The notes under the pieces are model-generated. The model was not told where the DNA came from. It searched no databases and saw only the letters and a program-made list of their open reading frames with translations. A stretch of 12,146 bases of DNA from JAYWXI01 sp036016955. GTDB lineage: Bacteria; Bacteroidota; Bacteroidia; Flavobacteriales; Weeksellaceae. The position numbers and the translations under genes are program-made. Below are positions 1-5,836 of the stretch, one piece after another (position 1 is the stretch's first letter; the number at the start of each line of letters is the position of its first letter). The stretch lies in the NCBI RefSeq assembly GCF_036016955.1, contig NZ_JAYWXI010000025.1:1-12146 (forward strand), written 5' to 3'.

Positions 1-42
1 AAAATCGATTTGTTGTACAAGTTTTTTAGAAAAATGAAATGA
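1..42 (+). CDS. C-terminal end of a gene cut by the window edge (product unknown)
   Basis: Frame 1 is open from the first base for 13 codons (KIDLLYKFFRKMK) and stops with TGA at 40-42. A good intrinsic terminator begins 9 nt later, which is the spacing expected at the end of a real gene; the other two frames stop nearby but have no other support. Only a basic C-terminal tail is visible, so no function can be given. It matters as the last non-cassette gene before the repeat-separated array begins at about 104. Confidence 0.4.
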   Translation, partial: KIDLLYKFFRKMK

Positions 43-51
43 TAAAAAGAA

Positions 52-80
52 GGTTCCGAAATTCGGAGCCTTTTTGTTTT
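52..80 (+). terminator. Rho-independent terminator
   Basis: The arms GGTTCCG (52-58) and CGGAGCC (64-70) pair over 7 bp with one G-T wobble around a 5-base loop. TTTTTGTTTT follows at 71-80. The orientation fits termination of the plus-strand gene ending at 42. Confidence 0.8.
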
Positions 81-103
81 AACTGCGTTTGCGGCTAAAA
101 TTA

Positions 104-237
104 CACATAACGGTCCGGGTATTGCCGAAGGCGGGGCTTATTAGCACCTAACTTCAACTAAGATACCATACTTCAAAAGTAAACAAAATTTTCTAAAAAA
201 ACAATTAACCCCGCTTGCGGCAATACCTTGTTGTGCG
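104..237 (-). repeat. attC-like palindromic cassette boundary E1
   Basis: End boxes are CACATAAC (104-111) and GTTGTGCG (230-237). Arms at 118-136 and 209-227 pair almost fully (outer GGTATTGCCG with CGGCAATACC, inner GCGGGG with CCCCGC) with a 3-base internal mismatch. The loop of about 70 nt carries the AGCAC and TTCAA words seen in the sister elements. The right box matches the box at the other end of the beta-lactamase unit (CGCACAAC, 1111-1118). The left box has no partner in 1-103, so this looks like the outer edge of the array. Integron attC is my inference from box and arm architecture. Confidence 0.7.
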
Positions 238-246
238 TTCGTCTTT

Positions 247-1068
247 TTATTTTATTAATTTCAGTTTTCTAAATGCTTCTTTCGTTGAATTCAATCGAAT
301 AATTGGAAATTCGTCTATATTCGTTTCTGGTTTTTCTATATTTGTTGCGAAAAAATAAACAGATTTATTCGTTTCTAAATATCCAACTAACCAACCATTG
401 TTTCCCTTATTCCTCATTCCCCAGCCTGATTTCCCGTTCAAAGTATAACTTTCGGTTTTCTCAATCTCCATTATGTCTTTCATTATACGTTCGGTTCTTT
501 TAGAAATCGGTAATTTTGAAAAGTATAATCGTTCTAAAAAATCTATTTGTTGCATTTGAGTAATTTTAGATTCTCCTTCTAACCAAAATTGATCAATCGT
601 CAAAGTATCGAAAACCATTCCTCTGTAATTTAATTTTTTCAAATATCTTTTCATCCTTTTCACACCAATTTTTCTGGCAATTTCTTGATAACAAGGAACA
701 CAAGAAACTTGAAATGCTTTTTTAAAAGTCAAATCTTCTTCCCAATTTTTAAATTTGCGTTTTTCACCATTCCATTTAAAAATTGTAGAGTCATTTTTGA
801 TTATTCCTGTTTCTAACGCAATAATTGAATTTGGTATTTTGAAAGTCGATGCAGGAATTATTCCAGTTTTTGTCCAAGAAAAATCATTTGAATAATAAGT
901 TTTGTTTTTTACATCATAAATTAAAATTGCTCCTTTTACCTTTAAACTATCTAATATATTTCTAAATTCAGGTTTTACAATTTCATTTGATTTTAAACTT
1001 TTAGTTTGACAATATCCATTAAGATTTACTAATAAAATTAGATTCAGAAGTATAAATGTTTTTTTCAT
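247..1068 (-). CDS. blaOXA: Class D (OXA-type) beta-lactamase, exported
   Basis: This 273-residue protein is the normal length for class D serine beta-lactamases, periplasmic enzymes that hydrolyse beta-lactams. Visible motifs are STFK at 74-77 (nucleophile Ser74, Lys77 the residue usually carboxylated), SCV at 122-124 (the S-x-V motif), FWLEG at 161-165, and KSG at 213-215 (the KTG/KSG motif). The usual YGN is replaced by YRG at 148-150. Residues 1-20 form a signal peptide. I chose the Met at 1068 because the reading frame extends further upstream only by running through boundary element E2, and this Met begins the hydrophobic leader. The leader to the E2 box is about 40 nt and contains GAGG. 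The gene stops 9 nt from the E1 box, typical of a compact cassette. I cannot assign an OXA number or hydrolysis spectrum. Confidence 0.9.
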   Translation of the reverse strand: MKKTFILLNLILLVNLNGYCQTKSLKSNEIVKPEFRNILDSLKVKGAILIYDVKNKTYYSNDFSWTKTGIIPASTFKIPNSIIALETGIIKNDSTIFKWNGEKRKFKNWEEDLTFKKAFQVSCVPCYQEIARKIGVKRMKRYLKKLNYRGMVFDTLTIDQFWLEGESKITQMQQIDFLERLYFSKLPISKRTERIMKDIMEIEKTESYTLNGKSGWGMRNKGNNGWLVGYLETNKSVYFFATNIEKPETNIDEFPIIRLNSTKEAFRKLKLIK

Positions 1069-1110
1069 TTTAGTATGTTTTTTTCTATTTCCTCTGTCGC
1101 ACAAAGATGA

Positions 1111-1246
1111 CGCACAACGTTTTGCGGCTTGGCGTAGTGGCGGATTTTTAGCACAAAAGTTCAATCGAAGAACTGCATTTGAACCTACCACAAAACTGTC
1201 ATACGAAGCACTGTACCCGCCATTACGCCAAACCGCTGTTAGTGGC
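1111..1246 (-). repeat. attC-like palindromic cassette boundary E2
   Basis: Boxes are CGCACAAC (1111-1118) and GTTAGTGGC (1238-1246). Arms TTGGCGTAGTGGCGG (1129-1143) and CCGCCATTACGCCAA (1217-1231) pair with a single mismatch. The loop contains AGCAC, AGTTCAAT, CACAAAACTGTCA and GAAGCAC, words shared with other elements. The two boxes do not match each other: the left pairs with E1's right box across the beta-lactamase gene, and the right pairs with E3's left box across the reverse transcriptase unit. Confidence 0.75.
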
Positions 1247-1254
1247 TGGGCTTC

Positions 1255-2802
1255 TCATTTTCCTTCAATTTTTTTCATCAGTTCGTGAAATTTTCGCCAA
1301 TGCCTTTTCAGTTGTCCACCAATTTTGTTGTCAATAATAGTTTTCTCAGCGAGTTTTGCATAGGTAATGAAATTGCCCCAATCATATTTATGAGATAAAA
1401 TGAATAAGTCTGATTTGCTTGGGTGTCTTTGATAAATTCTTCTCCTTTCAGCTCCTACAAAAGTGAACTTCTTGTAAAGTCTTGTCTTAAAAACTTGACC
1501 TTTCGTGGCTGTCCTGTTGTGAAATGTATAAAACCGACTTCTTGCGAAAGTCCGTTTCATTTTGCGGTAATAGTTTGAGATACTAGAATTTTTTATGAGC
1601 GTATGGTATCCGTCAAATTGGAAACCTAAATATTCAAAAAGGGTGTTGTCTTGAAGGCTGTTAGTGTTTATGTTTTTTTCAAAACAATAATGTCTTTCTG
1701 TTTTCTTGTCATATTTGAAATGGTAGACCTGAGTTTTGCTTTTCTGTATTTCAAGCTTATAGTTTATGATAGAAGTCATAAAATGGTCTATAATTTCTTG
1801 TTCAAATTCTATCGGGCAAATGGCAACCATGTCGTCTGAATATCTTTGATAAACCCCACCGATACTTTTAAGCATATCGTGTGCTTGTTTGTCAAAGTCA
1901 AGCATATAGACATTTGCTAATGTCGCACTTATCGGAGAACCTTGAGGAATTCCTTTTACCCTTAATAAGTAGTCCTTATTATCTTTTACACGCTTATTTG
2001 ATTTAATTAGACCTAAGTTTCTTATTTCTTCTATATTGTCTTTCGAACAATAAGCTACAGCTCTTTTGTTTCGCAAATAATTTTTCTTCTTTATTTTTAT
2101 TGCCTTAAACGATTTCGGCTTTCTTTCAACAATTATTTGATTTTTGAAATTTTCAAAAAGGTCGTCTTCTTCAATGTACGAAAACTTAGTTATGTTACGA
2201 AAAACGTTGTAATGGTCTTCCGGTAAGTCTGCGCCTGATTTTATAATTCTTTTCCAATATTTTTTCAGTAACTTATGGTCAAGGTTGTCGAAAAAACTTT
2301 TTATGTCGAATGTAATTGCAACTAGGTCTTTCTCCTTATTGGATTTTATGAACTGAAAAATATCGTGTGCAAAATCAACGTTACATTTGTTCCTGCTCTT
2401 TTCCTTTTCTGGGTCTAGTTTTACTTTACGATAAGCTGTAATACTACTACTTATACCCAAATCCCTTATTTCATTTTCGTAGACAGTGGATAGTATCTCT
2501 GAATAAAAGCTAAACACATTTGAGTCGAGGTGATTAGAGAAATATATCTCACGTTCTTTTGTTGAAGGTTTTCTCAGTTTTGAACGAGTTCCGTCATGGC
2601 ATATCTCTTTGCGAAATTTACGGACTTTCAACTGTCTATGAATAAATGGATAAAATGCGTGTTTTGAAATTGCAGTTTTATCTTTCAAGTAAGGCTCTAT
2701 CCACGCTCTGTCCTTTGGCTCTAATTGTAATCCAACATGTGGATAGCGTTTTAGTCTGAACCAATCTTTTTGTTTTTTGCCTTTGTTGATAGTTGTTGCC
2801 AT
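1255..2802 (-). CDS. Defence-type reverse transcriptase (UG/Abi-like, DRT candidate)
   Basis: This 515-residue protein is a reverse transcriptase. Motif A is TFDIKSFFDNLDH at 164-176 (catalytic Asp166). Motif B begins GIPQGSPISATLANVY at 284-299. Motif C is YSDD at 321-324 (Asp323 and Asp324). A motif E-like FEYLGFQ lies at 389-395. An AYRK motif at 123-126 resembles a region common in unknown-group and Abi-related bacterial RTs. No group II intron maturase or HNH domain and no integrase domain is visible. The C-terminal 110 residues are basic and aromatic and could bind nucleic acid. The gene is the only clear CDS of its unit and is preceded by a highly structured 310-nt region ending 5 nt before its ATG, as in RT systems that copy an adjacent ncRNA. 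An antiviral role is inferred; the UG group cannot be assigned by eye. Confidence 0.88.
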   Translation of the reverse strand: MATTINKGKKQKDWFRLKRYPHVGLQLEPKDRAWIEPYLKDKTAISKHAFYPFIHRQLKVRKFRKEICHDGTRSKLRKPSTKEREIYFSNHLDSNVFSFYSEILSTVYENEIRDLGISSSITAYRKVKLDPEKEKSRNKCNVDFAHDIFQFIKSNKEKDLVAITFDIKSFFDNLDHKLLKKYWKRIIKSGADLPEDHYNVFRNITKFSYIEEDDLFENFKNQIIVERKPKSFKAIKIKKKNYLRNKRAVAYCSKDNIEEIRNLGLIKSNKRVKDNKDYLLRVKGIPQGSPISATLANVYMLDFDKQAHDMLKSIGGVYQRYSDDMVAICPIEFEQEIIDHFMTSIINYKLEIQKSKTQVYHFKYDKKTERHYCFEKNINTNSLQDNTLFEYLGFQFDGYHTLIKNSSISNYYRKMKRTFARSRFYTFHNRTATKGQVFKTRLYKKFTFVGAERRRIYQRHPSKSDLFILSHKYDWGNFITYAKLAEKTIIDNKIGGQLKRHWRKFHELMKKIEGK

Positions 2803-2807
2803 AAGAG

Positions 2808-3120
2808 AAATGAGGGGTAAGTGGTTAGACGGGGCAAGCCTTTACATCAATTTTCATTAACGGAATAGTACATGCATTACACAACACTCTATTGAATGTC
2901 GCCCCGATTTCCCTTTCGGGAAGAATTCTATTCGTAACTTTGTCCATAATAATAAATACTATGAAGTCAATCAGAACAGTACAGATAATTCTCAACATGC
3001 TTGAACTTTCTTGCGATTGTCCTTGCATAATTGGAATTCCTGCTCCATAAGCAACGTATGTCTTGCTTAGCTGTGGAAGATAAAACGTACTATTCAGCGA
3101 ACCACTTACCTTTCTCATTT
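2808..3120 (-). ncRNA. Candidate structured ncRNA upstream of the reverse transcriptase
   Basis: As minus-strand RNA, this region is closed by a long helix. AAATGAG (3120-3114) pairs with CTCATTT (2814-2808), and GGTAAGTGGTT (3110-3100) pairs perfectly with AACCACTTACC (2826-2816). Inside, ACGTACTATTC (plus strand 3085-3095) pairs with GAATAGTACAT (2863-2873) over 11 bp including one G-U. A hairpin pairs TAAGCAA with TTGCTTA (3048-3069), extended by a 4-bp TCCA/TGGA stem past a bulge. A TTCCC-GAAA-GGGAA tetraloop hairpin lies at 2909-2922 and a 6-bp hairpin at 2884-2899. CGGGGC (2830-2835) can pair with GCCCCG (2901-2906), which would form a pseudoknot with the 11-bp helix. The position next to an RT suggests a template or cofactor RNA. 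Transcript ends are unknown; I see no clear promoter. Confidence 0.62.
2825..3118 (-). CDS. 97-codon open frame inside the candidate ncRNA (doubtful gene)
   Basis: A frame opens at ATG 3118 and runs 97 codons to TAA at 2825, with a hydrophobic stretch at about residues 41-58 (MLRIICTVLIDFIVFIIM) that could be one membrane span. No Shine-Dalgarno sequence is visible and I recognise no family. The start codon lies in the 5' arm and the stop next to the 3' arm of the long closing helix, so the frame occupies almost exactly the structured region. It may be chance, a small membrane protein partnering the RT, or a reading frame kept open in a templated cDNA. I favour RNA function as primary. Confidence 0.3.
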   Translation of the reverse strand: MRKVSGSLNSTFYLPQLSKTYVAYGAGIPIMQGQSQESSSMLRIICTVLIDFIVFIIMDKVTNRILPEREIGATFNRVLCNACTIPLMKIDVKACPV

Positions 3121-3173
3121 CATATCTTTAGTTTTTTAGTTTCATTTTTCTTGGTTGTCGGTCTCCTAGCCTT

Positions 3174-3370
3174 GCCACTAACGGAAAAAGTATTTGCGAA
3201 GGGCGGGCTAAATTGAACGAATAGTTCAATTCAGTCCAACCGTAACAAATGCTTTTTCAATGAAACTAAATTAGTAAAAAAAGTTGAATTGAAAAGCATA
3301 TGCGGATAAATATTCCAAAATTTTCAACTATAACCTCACCCCGCCTTTTGCAAATACTATGTTAGCTGCA
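3174..3370 (-). repeat. attC-like palindromic cassette boundary E3 (long loop)
   Basis: Boxes are GCCACTAAC (3174-3182) and GTTAGCTGCA (3361-3370). Arms at 3189-3207 and 3340-3358 pair as AGTATTTGC...GGCGGG with CCCGCC...GCAAATACT, with a mismatch at the same relative place as in the other elements. The loop of about 130 nt is the longest of the set and contains its own perfect 8-bp hairpin, AATTGAAC (3211-3218) with GTTCAATT (3224-3231). The left box matches E2's right box and the right box matches E4's left box. Confidence 0.72.
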
Positions 3371-3377
3371 GGTCTTT

Positions 3378-4697
3378 TTATGGATATTGAATTTCATTAA
3401 AAGCATAAGTACCTAAAAATTTCCAACTTCCATTCTTTTGTCCATAAACCATATTTTCATTTTCATGAGATTTATATATAAGTCTCATTTTTATACTCTT
3501 ATCAAATATATTATCTTCATGACTGAAATTAATTTTTAGTTCTACATCGCAAAGAGCTGGCGAAGTATGATTTACAGAGATAAGAGAGAAATTATTTAAA
3601 ACTTTATTTTCTAAAATTTTTCTAATAACTCCTGCTTCTTTTTGAACATTTGTTGTATTAGAATAATAATCTATTTGATTTGCAATTGCACCGTAATTCT
3701 TTTTATTCCAATTTTCTAAAAATTTTACAACATCACGCTCAGGCGAAAACTCTTCATACTCAGATGAAATACCATTAATTGGAATATTATTTCCTATTTC
3801 AACAATTCTTGATTTCCACAAATCCATGTAATTGTTCATTTCCCTATGTTTCAATTGCTGTTTACGATAGTCCACAATTGAATTTTTCAAATCAGAAAGT
3901 GATTCTTTAATAGTTTTATCTTGCTTTTCTTTTGGGGGATTCTCTATGTTCTTTTTTTTTGCTTTTGCCCAATCATTAATTGCAAATAATGTTAGCCACG
4001 ATTTAGCACACACATATTTGTTTGCATATGATATGTCTCTTCCATGAAGAATTCCATTTCTATAAGGTAAAAATATTTCTTCAGTAGATGTGCTTTTTCT
4101 AGTAGTATTTAAAATATCTCTCAGTTTAGTAAGACCCGAGCTGTGAGCTGCAATGGAATCCCATGCTGTCAAATCTGTTGATTCCGTAAAAAATCCTTTA
4201 TTTTTATCGATATCATTTACTGTACCATCTATTACCATTAATATAAGAGGAATTGCAGAATAAAACTTCTCATCTAAAGTATCTTGATAAGCAAAATTAA
4301 TTAGATTATTTCTCTTTCTAAATTCAGGTGTTCCATAAGTAGCTGATATCAACCACTTCATTTCTTCTGAGGTATAATATTTTGCTAATTTTTCCTCAGC
4401 TAACTGGATTTCACCTTTGTCAGCAAGTTCAATACACTCTAACGTTAGCGTATGATTCATTGACTCATGAGCAATCCAACCTAAATCACTAAAATGTTTA
4501 TTAAACAAATCTGGGCTTTTAGATATTTCATCGAAATCATTTTGGATTTTATCAAAAGCTTCAAATTCGTTTAAAATGTCTTTAGCTTTTTTACTAAATG
4601 GGGCTACAAGCGATATTAGTTTCTTTACTTGTTTCGCTCCTTCAAGTTGCTTTCCAAAATCTTTAAATGATGGATTATCTTCAATCTTATCACTCAT
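3378..4697 (-). CDS. Unassigned protein with a HEPN-type RNGILH motif and NTF2-like tail
   Basis: I do not recognise this 439-residue protein as a named family. Residues 213-218 read RNGILH, matching the R-X4-H signature with a polar residue after Arg that marks HEPN-domain ribonucleases, which are common in toxins and phage-defence proteins. The hydrophobic helix at about 146-157 (YSAIPLILMVID) upstream and the aromatic stretch after it fit a helical HEPN-like core. Residues 245-300 are highly charged. The last 115 residues (FLENWNKKNY... to GSWKFLG) resemble an NTF2/SnoaL-type alpha-beta fold. There is no signal peptide, so it is probably cytoplasmic. It is alone in its unit: the start is 25 nt from the E4 box and the stop 7 nt from the E3 box. 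Function as an RNase effector is inferred from one motif and context. Confidence 0.75.
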   Translation of the reverse strand: MSDKIEDNPSFKDFGKQLEGAKQVKKLISLVAPFSKKAKDILNEFEAFDKIQNDFDEISKSPDLFNKHFSDLGWIAHESMNHTLTLECIELADKGEIQLAEEKLAKYYTSEEMKWLISATYGTPEFRKRNNLINFAYQDTLDEKFYSAIPLILMVIDGTVNDIDKNKGFFTESTDLTAWDSIAAHSSGLTKLRDILNTTRKSTSTEEIFLPYRNGILHGRDISYANKYVCAKSWLTLFAINDWAKAKKKNIENPPKEKQDKTIKESLSDLKNSIVDYRKQQLKHREMNNYMDLWKSRIVEIGNNIPINGISSEYEEFSPERDVVKFLENWNKKNYGAIANQIDYYSNTTNVQKEAGVIRKILENKVLNNFSLISVNHTSPALCDVELKINFSHEDNIFDKSIKMRLIYKSHENENMVYGQKNGSWKFLGTYAFNEIQYP

Positions 4698-4722
4698 TTT
4701 TTAACTTGGGTTTGTATAGACT

Positions 4723-4859
4723 TGCAGCTAACGTTTCGGGGCTTTGCGTTCGGGCGGGTTTCGGAGCACAAAACTGTCAATAAGTGCTGAACTTGAATAG
4801 AAGCACAAAGCTCCAAGTTTGCACGTCAGCCCGCCTGACGCAAAACCCGTGTTAGTGGC
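4723..4859 (-). repeat. attC-like palindromic cassette boundary E4
   Basis: Boxes are TGCAGCTAAC (4723-4732) and GTTAGTGGC (4851-4859). Arms at 4738-4757 and 4830-4848 pair (GGGCTTTGCGT with ACGCAAAACCC, then GGCGGG with CCCGCC) with a small internal mismatch. The loop shares the exact word CACAAAACTGTCA with E2 and contains GAATAGAAGCAC. The right box overlaps the end of the HNH gene and supplies its stop codon. Confidence 0.74.
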
Positions 4860-5541
4860 TGCCATTTTCGTCTGCTTTAAAGTCCAGATTGCTTTTTCCA
4901 ATATTGCAAACTGAACAAAGTGTCTGCAAGTTTTCGTAAACTGTTTCTCCTCCTTTGTCCCAAGCGAGTATGTGGTCAACGTGCAAAATTATTTCAGGGT
5001 CAGTCGCTGGATTTCGTCCGCAAGCAACACATTTAAAATTGTCCTTTCTCATTACAAGAAACCTTAGTCGCCAATTAATGTCTCTTTTTGTTTTGTGCTT
5101 AGGAGTAACTTCAGCTTTTGTCATTAAAGATTTTTCCGTTTCAATTTCTTCTGAATTAATAAACTCTACAAATCTTTCTAATGCCTGTCTCCAAGTTCCA
5201 TATCGTTTTTCATAAGTTCCAGAACTGAATTTTGAAAGAGGCTTTGTCATTTCTTGATAACGGGGCTGTCGTCCAAGTCTTAGCCAAACAGTTTCTATGT
5301 TTTCAAAGAGTTCTTCATCTGGAATATTTAAGTTTCTTGTTTTTTCAAGTCCAGCTTTTTCAAGCGACTTAAACCAATTACCAAATCGTCTTGTCAACGT
5401 GGTGCTATGAAATTTTCCTCTTTCATTGTATTCGTCAATAGTCACTTTGTCCTTGCCGATTTCTTTGGCAACTCTTATCAAATCGTCAAGCAAGTCTTGG
5501 TCTGGAGTGTTACGATTATATGTGTCTAATTCAAATTTCAT
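4852..5541 (-). CDS. HNH endonuclease with two homing-endonuclease-associated repeats
   Basis: This 229-residue protein ends in a zinc-bound HNH nuclease module: Cys171-x2-Cys174, HVDH at 187-190, Asn204, and Cys209-x2-Cys212 followed by Asn213. Two helical repeats precede it at about 17-65 and 78-124. Each contains a conserved RFG-W-SLE or RYGTW-ALE segment, the pattern of repeats that accompany HNH homing nucleases and probably contact DNA. No signal peptide or methyltransferase partner is visible. The TAA stop (4852-4854) lies inside the E4 recombination-type box, so the box itself ends the protein. The start is 28 nt from the E5 box. The role could be defence against incoming DNA or self-spread; the sequence does not decide. 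Confidence 0.88.
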   Translation of the reverse strand: MKFELDTYNRNTPDQDLLDDLIRVAKEIGKDKVTIDEYNERGKFHSTTLTRRFGNWFKSLEKAGLEKTRNLNIPDEELFENIETVWLRLGRQPRYQEMTKPLSKFSSGTYEKRYGTWRQALERFVEFINSEEIETEKSLMTKAEVTPKHKTKRDINWRLRFLVMRKDNFKCVACGRNPATDPEIILHVDHILAWDKGGETVYENLQTLCSVCNIGKSNLDFKADENGSH

Positions 5542-5568
5542 TTCTTGCAGAATGTCTGTCTTATGGTT

Positions 5569-5706
5569 GCCACTAACGTTTCTCAGCTATACGCAGGCAG
5601 GGATTTTAACCACTGAACTTCCTACGAAGAACTGAACTTCAAATTTACCACTTTCCTGTCTTACGAAGCACGAACCCCCTGCTTGCGTATAGGTGATGTT
5701 ATGCGG
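5569..5706 (-). repeat. attC-like palindromic cassette boundary E5
   Basis: Boxes are GCCACTAAC (5569-5577) and GTTATGCGG (5698-5706). Arms CTATACGCAGGCAGGG (5587-5602) and CCCTGCTTGCGTATAG (5677-5692) pair with one mismatch. The loop includes GAACTTC words and ACGAAGCACG. The left box pairs with E4's right box across the HNH unit; the right box pairs with E6's left box across erm(F). Confidence 0.75.
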
Positions 5707-5737
5707 TCGGCTTTCATTTTCTCTTCTTTCTCGTTAA

Positions 5738-5763
5738 TTTGTCAAGCAAAGTTACTAAATTTG
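5738..5763 (+). promoter_or_regulatory. Putative Bacteroidota-type promoter of erm(F)
   Basis: TAAATTTG at 5756-5763 is an exact match to the TAnnTTTG -7 consensus. TTTG at 5738-5741 could be the -33 element, but the 14-nt spacing is shorter than usual. The rest of 5542-5836, apart from E5, holds this promoter and a leader with no other gene. A dedicated promoter makes sense because erm(F) points against the rest of the array. Confidence 0.45.
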
Positions 5764-5790
5764 CAGTCAAGCAATTTCAATTTTTGAATT

Positions 5791-5826
5791 ATGAATTGTG
5801 ATTTGAATTCAAGTATTCACCTGTAA
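5791..5826 (+). other. Possible 11-residue leader ORF before erm(F)
   Basis: ATG at 5791 opens a short frame (MNCDLNSSIHL, stop TAA 5824-5826) ending 10 nt before the erm(F) start. It overlaps a 7-bp hairpin, TTGAATT (5784-5790) with AATTCAA (5806-5812). This resembles the layout of macrolide-induced attenuation leaders, but the peptide lacks the familiar IFVI-type stalling sequence and no clear alternative hairpin masks the erm start, so it may be chance. Confidence 0.25.
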
Positions 5827-5836
5827 GAAGTTACTA

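Noticed and set aside
1069..1191. N-terminal extension of the beta-lactamase frame
   Set aside because: It runs through boundary element E2, and the Met at 1068 starts a proper signal peptide.
1255..2802. Group II intron or retron identity for the reverse transcriptase
   Set aside because: No maturase or HNH domain and no domain V-like end for an intron; no typical retron msr-msd arrangement is recognised, although a retron-like RNA cannot be fully excluded.
4728..4979. 83-codon minus-strand frame overlapping the HNH gene
   Set aside because: It lies across E4 and the HNH C-terminus in another frame, with no domain or start signal; a shadow.
5707..5836. IS4351-type insertion sequence end upstream of erm(F)
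   Set aside because: No transposase frame or convincing terminal repeat is visible; the stretch is explained by E5, a promoter and a short leader.
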